From contig WOAB01000476.1 of the NCBI GenBank assembly GCA_027886185.1, positions 2,418,001-2,482,000 on the forward strand: 64,000 bases of DNA, in the 5' to 3' direction. Origin of the DNA: Rheum nobile (Eukaryota; Streptophyta; Magnoliopsida; Caryophyllales; Polygonaceae). The notes below the pieces were generated by a model that had not been told where the DNA came from, did no database searches, and worked only from the letters and a program-made list of their open reading frames with translations. Below, one piece after another: positions 1-11,000 of this stretch (position 1 is the first letter of the stretch; each line of letters starts with the position of its first letter). A program made the position numbers and the translations under genes.

Positions 1-4
1 TAAC

Positions 5-2428
5 ATGGCAGGACCAAGTACCATCCATAGAGAGGAGCCAAGAGGGATGCCGAGCACCATCCATAGAGAGGCGCCAAGAGGGGTGCCGAATGAATACAAT
101 GGGTACCAAGACCCGGGAAGAAGGATGACTGGAAGAGGAGGCATGGGCCGAGGCCAATACCAAGGTGGGAGGATACCCTATGCGCCCCAAAGAGGCTTCG
201 GAGGCTATGATGAGGACTTGGAGGGTCATCAAGAGGAGTATGCATATGACCAACAACGGCCCCATAGGATAAAATTGGAGGTACAATCTTTTGGTTTACA
301 ATGTGACCCGGAGATCTATCTTGATTGGGAGCAAAAGACCGATCAAATCTTTAGGTACTATAACTACTCGGAAGCTCAACGGGTAGCTATAGCGACCATA
401 AAATTTGAGGGTTTTGCTTACCAATGGTGGCTTGGGGACAAGGAGGAACGAGAGTACCTCAGAAACCCCCAAATCACTACTTGGAAAGCACTAAAGCAAG
501 CTCTTCGAGATAGGTTTGTCCCGGATGATTTTTCGGATCGGGTGCATGAGAGGTTGGAGTTGTTAGAGCAAGGGAATACGACCCCGGATGAATTCTATAT
601 GGAGCTAAAGACCTTGGTCTTTAGGTCTAGACTTAGGGTTCCTGAGGGGTATCTTATTTCTAAGTTTATTAATAACCTTAGCCCCGAACTCCGAGCCATA
701 GTGAGCAAGCAACACTTTTCTAGAGGGACCCCTATGGAAGAAGTGCTTCATTATACAAATCGTATATATAAGGCACTTCATTCAAAGCGTCCCCAAGCTC
801 AAAGCTCACGGCCTTGGCAAAATGCATCAAGTGGCTCCAAGGGACCACAACCTATGCCAAGACGCTTAGAACCCACTAGGAGTGACAACTCAAGTCACCC
901 TAGAAGAGAGGCTCCTAATTCGGATCAAACCCAACGAAAGGAGGGAGAGACCCGAGCTAGGGATCTTAAGTGTTTTAAGTGTCTCGGTCATGGCCATTTT
1001 GCCAAGGATTGTCCCTCAAAAAGGCAAGTTCTTCTCAACACTATAGGGGGCATTGAGTCCGAGGATGAATGGGAAGAAGAACTTGTTAAGAATGAGGAGG
1101 GCTTAGAGGAGTTGCATGTTGTGGCCGCCGATGGTGAGTGCTTTTTGGTCAAAAGAGCACTAACCATTTCGGAAAGTCCAAGTACACCTAGTCAACGTGA
1201 GACTCTCTTTCACACTAGGTGCACCATTAAGAGAAAGGTGTGTAGTGTCATCATTGATGGTGGCTCTTGTTGCAACTTGATTGATCAAGAAGTGGTGAGT
1301 AGATTCAATCTATTGACCACTTCTCATCCGCAACCTTACACACTTTGTTGGTTAAATTCCGACAAGCCCCTTAAGGTCAAGGACCAAGCCACCGTTCAGT
1401 TTGCTATAGGAGAGTATGTGGATGATGTTGTGTGTGACGTTCTACCCATGACCGCATGCCACCTCCTCCTAGGTCGACCATGGCAATTTGATAGGGGTGT
1501 CATCCATCAAGGAGTGACCAATGAGTATTCTTTTATCATGAATGGTAAGAGAATCACTCTACATCCTATGATGCCCCATGAAATAATGGCTGACCATGTG
1601 GCTAGGGAGCAAAGAAAGGCCGGCCAACACATAGAGCAAAGCCAAGGTAAGAAGATGGCAATTGGAAACAAAGGTGGTGCTTCGCATCATATGCTCTTGG
1701 TCAAGCCTTTTATGCCTTCATTTATTGCATACCCTTCCCCTTTCACTACGTTTTATGAGGCTAACCCTATTAATGAGAAGGATGTGGTGTTGCATAGTTT
1801 GTCTTGTAATTCTATTGTAGGTCAAGGAGGTGTCCCGCACAAGGACAACTATTACTTGGAAGGAGAAAGAGACTTAGACGAGCTGGATTCGAGGTCGAAT
1901 CCCTTTCAAGGGAGGGAGGATGATATGAATATGCTCATGGCCAGTGAAGCACGCACCATGCAAGAAGAGCCCATGTCCAAGACCAAGGCAAAGGCAACGC
2001 CGGCAAACCCTAAAAACCCGCCGGCAAACCCTAAAAACCCGCCGGCAAACCCTAATTACCCGCCGAGCCACATGAAGACATCTCTCGGCACAATGCCAAT
2101 TCACTCGACCACTAAGACTCCCACAGCTTCCAAAGTGTCACCTCAGACCATTGGAGCCCAAGGAGCCGAGCCAATGCAGCCTTTGTCGAGCCCAATGGCT
2201 AGCCCTAGATTTGCGGCCGCATTTGGAAATGAGCATAGGCCCGAGCCTACATCTGGCACTTTCATCCGAGCCCGAGCTAGCCCACCTCACCACCAGCTCA
2301 AGAGAGGTCCAGTGACTCATGGAGTGCCGAGCCAAGTTGACACCAACTCAGTCTTGAGCCTTGATTTCCTCTCCGGGTTTCTCGGCGCCGGCCACGTCCG
2401 GGTTGGATTCCAAACGAGGCCCAATTGA
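5..2428 (+). CDS. gag-protease polyprotein of pol-less element A
   Basis: An 807-residue open frame without internal stops. The frame is open to the left edge, so the ATG at 5 may not be the true start. Order: an Arg/Gly/Pro-rich N-terminus with a duplicated STIHRE-PRG motif; a retrotransposon gag domain (about residues 95-260, with YLDWE and YQWW); a CCHC zinc knuckle near residue 325 (CFKCLGHGHFAKDC); and a retropepsin-like protease with DGGSCC near residue 420 and LLGRPWQFDRG near 490. Pol is absent. After a novel linker the frame crosses the polypurine tract and runs about 168 codons into the 3' LTR, where a Pro/Asn-rich 21-bp repeat is translated. Family knowledge: gag forms the particle and protease cuts the polyprotein. 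The clean frame is unusual here, because the pol frames of the other LTR elements are all broken. Confidence 0.85.
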   Translation: MAGPSTIHREEPRGMPSTIHREAPRGVPNEYNGYQDPGRRMTGRGGMGRGQYQGGRIPYAPQRGFGGYDEDLEGHQEEYAYDQQRPHRIKLEVQSFGLQCDPEIYLDWEQKTDQIFRYYNYSEAQRVAIATIKFEGFAYQWWLGDKEEREYLRNPQITTWKALKQALRDRFVPDDFSDRVHERLELLEQGNTTPDEFYMELKTLVFRSRLRVPEGYLISKFINNLSPELRAIVSKQHFSRGTPMEEVLHYTNRIYKALHSKRPQAQSSRPWQNASSGSKGPQPMPRRLEPTRSDNSSHPRREAPNSDQTQRKEGETRARDLKCFKCLGHGHFAKDCPSKRQVLLNTIGGIESEDEWEEELVKNEEGLEELHVVAADGECFLVKRALTISESPSTPSQRETLFHTRCTIKRKVCSVIIDGGSCCNLIDQEVVSRFNLLTTSHPQPYTLCWLNSDKPLKVKDQATVQFAIGEYVDDVVCDVLPMTACHLLLGRPWQFDRGVIHQGVTNEYSFIMNGKRITLHPMMPHEIMADHVAREQRKAGQHIEQSQGKKMAIGNKGGASHHMLLVKPFMPSFIAYPSPFTTFYEANPINEKDVVLHSLSCNSIVGQGGVPHKDNYYLEGERDLDELDSRSNPFQGREDDMNMLMASEARTMQEEPMSKTKAKATPANPKNPPANPKNPPANPNYPPSHMKTSLGTMPIHSTTKTPTASKVSPQTIGAQGAEPMQPLSSPMASPRFAAAFGNEHRPEPTSGTFIRARASPPHHQLKRGPVTHGVPSQVDTNSVLSLDFLSGFLGAGHVRVGFQTRPN

Positions 2429-2970
2429 AGACCGGTCACCTTATTGCTGTGTTTTGTGGTTTTTCAGACATTTTTAAACATTATTTAATTTCCCTAATTG
2501 TCCATTAGTCGTGTGGAAAAGATGGGCACACAATTAGCTTAGTGGGTTAATTTTTAGTATTTTCTTTAATTGGTTTTGGTAACCGATTGTTAGGTTACTA
2601 AGGCAAACAATTTGTCATTATTTGGGGCACGTTGAATTGAATCAAAATCAGAAGTATTTTCAGTTTTCAAAAGCTTTCTTTTGTTCTTCAACTTGTGAGT
2701 CAAATCAAGTTGTTTTGCCTTGAGAGATTCGATTGAGTTGCATCTCAAATTTCCCTTGGTCGCTTTGCTTTGTCTAGTGCGTTATATATAGACTTAGGAG
2801 AGTGCTTATCCATCACAATCATCATCCATACAATCGTCTCCATCATCTTCCACCAAAAATCCCTAAAATTGCCGAAAATTGCCTTGTTCTTCATCCTTGG
2901 AGATCATCCGATTTTCTTCATCAAAGAGCAAATTCTTGCACCGAGGCTTCCATAGATCCGAGGGCTATCA
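1921..2970 (+). repeat. 3' LTR of element A
   Basis: Starts TGATATGAAT after a purine-rich tract and ends GGGCTATCA. It has the same length class and the same start and end motifs as the LTRs of element C (GATCCTATCA end, CTTGCACCGAGGCT near the end), but the interior is strongly diverged. The first half is coding (tail of the 807-residue frame) and holds about three 21-bp repeats at 2000-2065. A TATA-like run (TTATATATAG) lies at about 2782-2791. Confidence 0.8.
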
Positions 2971-2988
2971 TCCATGATCAATTGTCTA

Positions 2989-4492
2989 TGTCAAAGGAGG
3001 CACGTGGTTCTTTCCTAAAGAAGGACCTACAAGATGAGTTGGATGGATTCAAGGACCTGACTTACCAAGAGATTGTCGCCAGTTGCTCGAAGGCGCAATG
3101 CATCCTGGCCTTACAACATTCAATGGCAAGATAATGCAGCCTTAAGTAAAACATTCGAGATGAGGACTTCTACAATGCTTATGAGCCTGATATACTGACA
3201 CTTAGTGATGAGTTTGATGAGGAGCTGCCCGAGGTCACCTTGCCATGTCCAAGAGGTGGACACCACCCCTATGACCACAAAACCAAGGTATGGATGCTCG
3301 TCGTGAAATTAAAAACCGAGTACATCTTGGATCGTTGTGGCTATAAGGAGCATGAGGGAGTGAAGGTTGTCACAATCCACTTTCAAGGCATAACTAGATC
3401 TTCGTGGTTTCGGATTCGAAGGAATAGAAGGCATAGAGGGTTGAGGCCTATTGTCACATGGCCTTGATTGAAGTTCATAATGAGGATGAAGTATGTACCG
3501 GATGAACATTTTGAGAACTTTTAACAACACGTTAATCTTTTCAAGCAATGGAACCACCCACCCATTGAGTTCTACAATGAGTTGAAGGATTTGATGTACA
3601 AGGCGGGAATCCATGTGAGTCCATGTTTCATGAGGCGACGTTTTCTAGTTGGCTTGAACTACCCCCTACAAGATGTCCTTGAGCTTCAACGCATAAAGGA
3701 TGTCAATGAGATGGTGTATACAGCCGGCCTTGCATACAAGCAACAAAAAATGAACAAGGGCAAGTCTTGGTCTTCCAATGGCCAAAGAAAGTACAATTTT
3801 AACTTTTCTTCTTCTAATTCTTTGAATTCTTCTACTAACCCTTTTGTGCAGCTTAAGGGAGAGACCATATAGCAAAGAATTGCCCGAATCACAAGGTGGT
3901 CCTTGCCATACTTAATGGGGCTACATGACGGAGGAGTAAGATGATTACGGGATGCTACCACTTGTGGAGATAGAAGAGGATGAGGAGGATGATATCATTG
4001 TGAAAAGGTGCCATGACAACCCACTTGCTTTTGTTATTAGACGTGTCCTACATGAAGGACCAAAGGGAAAACTTGTTCACACTCGTTGTGGGGTGAATGA
4101 TGTCACTTTTAGCGTGATTATAGATGGAGGGAGCTGCTGCAATATAATCAACCAAATAATGGTTAAACACCTCCAATTAAAGACTATGCCTCATCCACAA
4201 CCTTATTCCCTTCAATGGATCTCAGATGGAAAAATAAATAACATGATCACATGCCAATGCTTGGTCCAATTCAGCATAAGACACTATGAGGTAAATTTCT
4301 GATGTGATTCCCATGGATTGCACACATATACTCCTAGGCAGTTTGTGGCAATACGATATGAAGGTGATCCATGATGGCTTCTTGAACCGGTTTAGCTTTG
4401 TTCATAATGGACGCAAGGTAAAACTTGTTCCCTTGACTCCTCAAGAGTTCATGAAGGATCAAGTTGATAGGGAGCAAGCCAGGGCTGTCTGA
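2989..4492 (+). pseudogene. Element B gag-protease remnant
   Basis: Degenerate gag sequence at about 3240-3870 keeps a pattern like that of A and C (KTEYILDR..Y.EHEGVKVV, then FHGI..SW). The zinc knuckle is not recognisable in any one frame. Protease is recognisable at 3952-4492, with VIIDGGSCCNII and CTHILLGSLWQYD on either side of a frame break near 4300. Several stops and frameshifts make it non-coding now. The assignment rests on domain order and on similarity to the cleaner relatives in this window. Confidence 0.7.
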
Positions 4493-6123
4493 GAAGCCAA
4501 TGATCCCAAAGAAGCGCAAGCTGCGCACCAAGCTCAAACCGAGGCCAAGGACGCCGGTACCAAGGCCTATGGAGTATTCGATTGTGAGGGGCCTCAAGGA
4601 GGTTCCAAAGTTGATGTTTACAGCAGAAAGGGGCCCGGAAAAAGGCTCCAAAAACAGCCCCACACCACCAAGCTTAAAGTGGGCTGCAAGAAGAGAAATT
4701 TGGTCACTAGCCCGAGAGATGTGTACCAACACTTTAAAAGGGGTAATTTCTGCCTTATCCTCATATGTAAGGAGTGTTTTATTCCTATAACTGATACATC
4801 TCACTTGCCATATAGTATTCAGAATGTGTTGCATGCCTTTGTAGATGTTATTCGTGATGAGTTACGTAAGGGTCTCCCACCTATTAGAGGCATTGAGCAC
4901 CAGATTGATTTTGTTCTCGGTGCTTCCATACCTAACTGGGCTGCATATAGAGATTCTCAAGAGGAGACCAAGGAGCTGCAAAGACAAGTCCAAGAACTGA
5001 TGGACTTAGGCTATGTACGGGAGAGTCTTAGCCCTTGCGCGATGCCAGTGATTTTTGTGCCAAAGAAGAATGGACCATGGCGCATGTGTGTGTGGACTGT
5101 CGCGACATCAACCAGATCACAGTGAAGTATCGTCACCATATCCCTTGTCTTTATAATATGCTTGATGAATTGCATGGTGCTACTTTGTTTTCTAAGATAG
5201 ATCTTAAAAGTGGTTACCATCAAATTAGAATGACGAAGGGAGATGAGTGGAAAACAACCTTACAAAGTAAGTATGGATTTTATGAATGATTAGTTATGCC
5301 TTTTGGACTTACTAATGCCCTTAGTACCTTCATAAGACTATTGAACCATTCCCTTAGATCATTTTTAGGAAACTTTGTTTTTGTCTACTTTGATGATATC
5401 CTTATTTATAGCAAATCTCTAAAAGAGCATGTTGAACATCTTAGGGTTGTCTTAGAGTGTCTTAGATATGAGAAACTTTATGTTAACCTTAAGAAATGTA
5501 CTTTTTGCTCTTCTACTATTTTTCTTGGATTTGTTGTTTCTAAAGATGGATTGAAGATAAATGATGAGAAAGTTTGAAGATAGATGATGAGAAAGTGAAG
5601 GCTATAGTGGAGTGGCCACCACTCACTACCGCTACAATGATGCGTTCTTTCCTTGTCTTGACTGACTTCTATAGAAGATTTGTGTGAGATTTTAGTGTTA
5701 TTGCTTGTCCTTTGCATGAGTTGACCAGGAAAAATAGACCCTTCACTTTGAAGGACAAACACCAAACGACCTTTGACACCTTGAAGGATAGACTTTGTCA
5801 CGCCTCTCTTATGCAGCTTCCAAACTTCTCTATGACCTTTCAAGTGGAGAGTGATGCCTCTGGGATTGGTGCATGAGGTGTGCTTTTGCAAGATAGGAAG
5901 CCCATAGCCTGCTAGAGTGAGAAGCTTAGTGGAGTTGAGTTGAACTAACACACCTATGATGAGGAGTTGTATGCATTGATTATGGTGTTCAAGACTTGGC
6001 AACACTACCTATGGCCTAAAGAGTTTGTAGTGCACACCGACCATGAGGCAATTAAGTACTTGAAAGTCCAGCCATAGCTCAACCAAAGGCATGCTACTTG
6101 GGTGGTGTTTATGGAGACGTTTC
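4493..6123 (+). pseudogene. Element B reverse transcriptase and RNase H (first half)
   Basis: A linker (4493-4840) leads into reverse transcriptase. The conserved blocks FSKIDLKSGYHQIRM, MPFGLTNA and the catalytic YFDDI are visible at about 5195-5410, spread over two or three frames. RNase H follows (about 5840-6123) with a degenerate FQVESDASGIG and HTDHEAIKYL. The domain stops abruptly at 6123 inside the conserved stretch that normally reads HAKWVEF-EAFPY and continues at 13902 after element C. Stops such as TGA for the Trp before MPFG fit transition decay. Confidence 0.8.
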
Positions 6124-6160
6124 TGATGTGACTATGCCCCATCAAGTACCACCTACAAGC

Positions 6161-6395
6161 AAGGCCTCCACACTTTCCTCTGACTCTCTGAGTTCCCCAG
6201 ACAGTTCCCTGCACAGCAAGGCCTCCACACTTTTGTCTGACTCTTCGAGTTCCCTAGACAGTTCCCTACACATCAAGGCCTCCACACTTTCGTCTGACTC
6301 TCTAAGTTCCCCAGACAGTTCCCTGCATAGCAAGGTCTCCACAACTTCGTCTGACTCTCCGAGTTCTCCAGACAGTTCCCTGCACAACAAGGTCT
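6161..6395 (+). repeat. 57-bp tandem repeat in 5' LTR (5 units)
   Basis: Units begin AAGGCCTCCAC at 6161, 6218, 6275, 6332 and 6389 (the last partial), an exact 57-bp period. A 57-bp unit is 19 codons. In the 3' LTR copy (units from 12882) it is translated as a Ser/Pro/Asp-rich repeat of the type SKASTLSSDSPSSPDSSLH. Confidence 0.9.
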
Positions 6396-6775
6396 CCACA
6401 ATTCCCTCTGACCGTCCTCCTATCACCGCGCCTCCTGAGCTACTACCGAGGGCAATCACGCGCGCTCGAGCCAAAGAGCTTCAAGCCAAGCTCAAGAGGG
6501 GTCTCCTAAACTTTGGAGCGACGAGCCAAGACCTTGTGGGTTCGATGACATTGCTTGTGACCCACCGAGCCACCTAAGGAACTCCACCGCCGACATTTTG
6601 CACAAGACCTTCTAGAAGAAATTCCAGCCAACCTCTTTAATATTTTCAGCTTATTTTTAGTATTTTTGAGAGTTAAAGACTACTATAATAAATGTTTTAC
6701 TTGGGGAGGGGGAGAGTCTAGGAGTTAAGATTTTGTGGCCATGCGAAAGGTTGGCCGAGGGCTTCCTTGGAGGCC

Positions 6776-6784
6776 TATAAAAGG
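6776..6784 (+). promoter_or_regulatory. TATA box of the element C LTR
   Basis: TATAAAAGG lies about 400 bp before the LTR end, in the usual place for the U3/R boundary. The 3' LTR has the same box at 13497-13505. Transcription from here would start the genomic RNA of the element. Confidence 0.7.
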
Positions 6785-7176
6785 CTGAGGCCTTTCCCTT
6801 GTAAATACATCTTCAACTTAAATAAAAAACCTCTCAAAGAGCTCAGTTTTCCCTTGGAAAATTCCAGCAACAAAATTAGTTCGTGTGTTGCATCGAACTA
6901 CCTATCGATCTTCTTTTTTGGGTGAGTTACATCCCTTAGGCGTCGATCACCCTTGTTCTTCCTAGTGGTGTATCATATCCACTCAAGAAGATCACCTATC
7001 TTCATCACCATCCCAACCAAACCCAGTTCCCATCCATTCCAACTTCCCTTCACGAAATCAGTCCATAATTCCACCGAAAGAAGTTCTTTCTCCCATAGGA
7101 CGTGGCATCCTCTTGGTGGTTGTCTTCCTTGGCATTTCCTTGCACCGAGGCTGAAGAGATCGTCGATCCTATCATG

Positions 7177-7190
7177 TGGTATCAGAGCCA
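7177..7190 (+). other. Primer-binding site of element C (initiator tRNA-Met type)
   Basis: TGGTATCAGAGCCA starts two bases after the LTR end. This is the well-known plant PBS complementary to the 3' end of initiator tRNA-Met. Confidence 0.9.
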
Positions 7191-8045
7191 CGCAAGGTAA
7201 ACGCTCAAAACTTTGTTCTAAAAGTCGAACTTAGTTCATCTTGCAAGCACTCTTGATTTCGTGCCATTTTTGGGTTGTGTGGGCTGCAAATCTGAGATCC
7301 AATCGTGTGTTTTCTAAGGTAGAAGACAACCTTTGGTTGGTATTAAACTGCCTTGAGTTAATACATGCATTAAACAAACTCACTTCCATTAATTCCACCA
7401 AAAATCTCTTGGGATTTCCTACCATTAATGCGTCGGGTTTGCTGAAATTTTCTTTCTTCTTTTGCTGAATAAAACTTGGTCAAATTTGTGTGCATTATGA
7501 GTCAAATGGACCAATCATGGAGCTAAAGATATGGGAAACTACTTGAGATAACTCATGTCAACTAAAAACACTCTAGTTTGAACATTTCTTCATCAATTGC
7601 TGCGTGCTCAACTTAGTCAAGTTCTTTGCTCTCAATTCTGTCTTCTCAATTGTAATCTAAGGATTATAGTTCAAGGAAAACTCGAGAAAGAGAGGCTAGT
7701 AGCCATAAATTCGAGTAAAAGTCTAAGTTCGAGAAAGAGTGGCAAAGCCAGAAAAAAGCGAACAAGTTGTGCTTGAGGACCTTGTTTAGTACCTTCTTTG
7801 GTGACTTGTTTTGGTTCGATTTGGCTGCATAAAACACCAAGTTTGATCAACGTTTTTGTGGCTTTCTTGTTTGCAAAACGTCCCCAATTAAGCCTTGTTT
7901 TGAGAGCTTGCATTTCTGAACTTTGTGACAACTTCTACAACAAAATTTTGGGCACTTGCTGGTTCGGTTCCCTTGGATGAAATGCTTTCTCTTTAGTTCC
8001 CGTATTTGGGTATTGCCTTGGTTGCTAACTTGCAAGGAAGGTGCC
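7191..8045 (+). other. Untranslated leader of element C
   Basis: About 850 bp between PBS and the gag ATG. I see no conserved domain here; short open frames on both strands look fortuitous. Confidence 0.6.
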
Positions 8046-11000
8046 ATGGATCCAAACAACAAACAAAAAAGAGTCACTATCCAAGAGACTTCATCCCCAA
8101 TCACTATGGAGACTCTCTTGACAACCTTCCAAACAAGTAAGGAAGAGCAACAAGAACATGTGAGGAAACAAATCCAAGAAATAAGGACGGAAACCGCCTT
8201 CATGCAAAGTATGGAAGCTAAATTTGAGAACTCACTCAGCTGGATAAGGCCAAGTGGCCAACGAGAAGAAGGTGGTTCCCCACACTCTCCATGCCAAGAA
8301 GGAGACCAACTTGGAGTCATGCCAACTGCCTTTTCCAAGATGGCCTTCATTGAGGAGGCTACCACGTCTCAAGCTCCTCATATTGCCTCCATTCGCCAAG
8401 ATCAAGGGTTTGGTGAGGATCACTTGTCTCTTGTCAATTCTTACCCATCCATTCGGACTAACCATGCAGGAATTGGCACAAGAAATGCTCCACCTCGGCC
8501 CTTCTCAAGGCCGATTCCCTTGCCAAGAAGGAATGTACCAAGGAACCTCCCTCCTAGAGATCATCCTAGGGAGAGAATGGGTCAGTTTCAAAGGGAACTA
8601 CGCCAAGATCCCCGGGGGTACTTTGAAGAAAACGAGAGGCCCCAAGGGAGGGAGCAATACCATGGCGTGAAGGTACAAGTTCCTACCTTTTCAGGTTCAT
8701 CGGATGTTGAGTCATACTTGGATTGGGAGTCCAAAGCCGAATCAGTTTTTGACTTCTACAACTATGGAGATGTCCAACGTGTGGCCCTTGCTACCATTAA
8801 CTTCACGGAGTTTGCATACCAATGGTGGAAAGAAGAGGAATAATGTGTGTATGGAGGGTACCAGGCCATTGAAACATGGAGAGAGCTCAAGGCTGCCATG
8901 AGAGCTCATTTTGTGCCGGAGGATTACTTGGCTCGCATCCACGTTAAGCTTGAACGCATCAAGCAAGGACCAAGAAGTCTGGATGAGTTCTATAAATAAC
9001 TTAGAACTCTCTTGTTTAGATCGGGCATCAAGTTTCCTGAGGAATATGTAATCTCTAAATTTGTTGGTGGCTTAAATTCTGATTTAGCTAACATTGTAGA
9101 AAATCAAAGGTTTGTTAGGGGCACACCCATTGAAGAAGTCCTTCAATATGTCAACCATATGTATGACAACTTGCAAAAGAAGAGGACTAGCTCAAGCTCC
9201 CGCACTTGGCCTACATCAAGCTCCAACACCTCTAATGCTCAACCAAGACGCCAAGAACCAAGAGTGGAACCTTACAAAAGCCACCCAAAAAGGGAACTGC
9301 CACCACCACTTGGAAGAGAAGGAGAGCCACGCACAAGGGAACTGAAATGTTTTAAGTGCCTAGGCCGAGGTCACTTCGCCAAGGACTGTCCAACCAAGAA
9401 GCAAGTGTTGCTCAACACTCATGGTGAGTATGAATCCGAAGATGAAGTCTTAGAAGAAGCCGTGAGGGAAGAAGATCAAATAGAGGAGGAACTACACCTA
9501 GAGGCGGCCGTGGGGGATTGCTTTGTTGTCAAGCGCACTCTAGTTGCCAATGATGCTCCAAGCATTCCCAACCAACGTGAGACCATCTTCCACAGAAGAT
9601 GCTTCATTCAAGGTAAGGTTTGTAGCATGATCATAGACGGAGGCTCGTGTTGCAACATAATTGATCAAGAGGTAGTATCCCGTTTCAAACACTCAACTCC
9701 ACCTCATCTTCAACCTTATACTTTGTGTTGGCTTAATTCTTCTACTCCTCTAAAAGTCAAAGAGCAAGCCAAGGTTAAGTTTTCCATTGGAGGCTATGAG
9801 GACGAAGTTCTTTGTGATGTGTTGCCTATGACCACTTGCCACATTTTGCTTGGAAGGCCATGGCAGTTTGATAGAGGGGTCATCCACCATGGGGGTACAA
9901 ATGAATACTACTTCCATTTGAAAGGAAAATGGATCACTCTTCACTCCTTGGCACCACATGAGATCATGACTGATCACGTTGAAAGGGAAAAAAGGAAGTT
10001 GGCCAAGGAAAAGGAAGCCACGGCCAAGGGCAAGAAAATGGCCATAGGGAACAAAGGAGGCACATCCAACCATATGCTTCTAGCCAAGCCAAAAAAAGTG
10101 GTTCACGCCATCCAGGGAAGTAAAGATTGTTACCTTCTTATATTCAAGGAAACATTATTTTCCTCCCAAGAGCTAGATGATCTCCCTAAGCCTATTGCTC
10201 GTCTTTTGTAGGGATTTGAAGACTTGTTCCTAGAAGATATTCCTAGTGGGTTTCCACCCATTAGAGGAATAGATCACCAAATTGACTTCATTTCCGGTGC
10301 CACACTTCCAAACTGAGCTGCCTATAGAGCCAATCCTAAGGAGACAAAGGAGCTCCAAAGACAAGTTCAAGAGCTGCTTGACAAAGGGTACGTGAAAGAG
10401 AGCCTTAGCCCATGTGCCATTCCCGTCATCATGGTTCCCAAGAAAGATGGAACATGGAGGATGTGTGTGGATTGTCGAGCCATCAACAACATTACCATCA
10501 AGTATTGACATCCAATCCCAAGGCTTGATGATATGCTCGACGAGTTGCATGGAGCAAGCATATTCTCCAAGATTGACCTTAAGAGTGGCTACCACCAAAT
10601 AAGGATGAAAGAGGGTGACGAGTGGAAAACCGCCTTCAAAACCAAGTATGGCTTGTATGAGTGGATGGTCATGCCTTTCGGACTCACAAATGCCCCAAGC
10701 ACATTTATGAGGTTGATGAATCATGTTCTACGGCCCTTCCTTGGTAAATTTATGGTAGTTTATTTTGATGATATCTTGGTATATAGCCACAACTTGCATG
10801 AACATGTTAATCACCTTAGACAAGTCTTAGAAGTACTTAGGAGTGAAAAATTGTATGCTAATTTCAAGAAGTGTCATTTTTGCTCCGACCATGTGGTGTT
10901 TCTAGGCTTTGCTGTGTGCAGAGAAGGGTTAAAGGTTGATGAGGAAAAGGTGAAGGCAATCCATAAGTGGCCAACTCCCACCACCATGACCCAAGTGTGT

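Larger units (their letters stand above)
1..2970 (+). mobile_element. Ty3/gypsy LTR element A, pol-less, 5' end outside window
   Basis: The right-hand part of an LTR retrotransposon: a long gag-protease frame, a purine-rich tract at about 1908-1920, and a 1,050-bp 3' LTR (1921-2970). No reverse transcriptase, RNase H or integrase lies between protease and LTR. The reading frame instead passes from the end of protease to the short peptide that ends pol in the related element C (DLDxLDSRSNPF), so pol was removed without loss of frame. The 5' LTR and PBS lie left of the window, so target duplications cannot be checked. The element seems to sit in or next to the gag region of older element B. It would need proteins from a complete relative to move. 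Confidence 0.85.
2971..6123 (+). mobile_element. Old Ty3/gypsy element B, left part (interrupted by C)
   Basis: A decayed gypsy element whose gag, protease, reverse transcriptase and first half of RNase H can be followed in mixed frames to 6123, where element C begins. It resumes at 13902 with the rest of RNase H and the integrase. Its 5' LTR is not in the window. It is related to elements A and C but clearly older, with many stops and several frameshifts. Confidence 0.8.
6124..7174 (+). repeat. 5' LTR of element C
   Basis: Starts TGATGTGACT, ends CGATCCTATCA, and is followed after two bases by the PBS. It matches 12845-13896 along its whole length. It carries five copies of a 57-bp repeat near its start and a TATA box at 6776. 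Confidence 0.95.

Noticed and set aside
6142..6474. Minus-strand Glu/Ser/Leu-rich frame in the LTR (also 12863-13195)
   Set aside because: Shadow of the 57-bp repeat, whose period is a multiple of three and keeps frames open on both strands.
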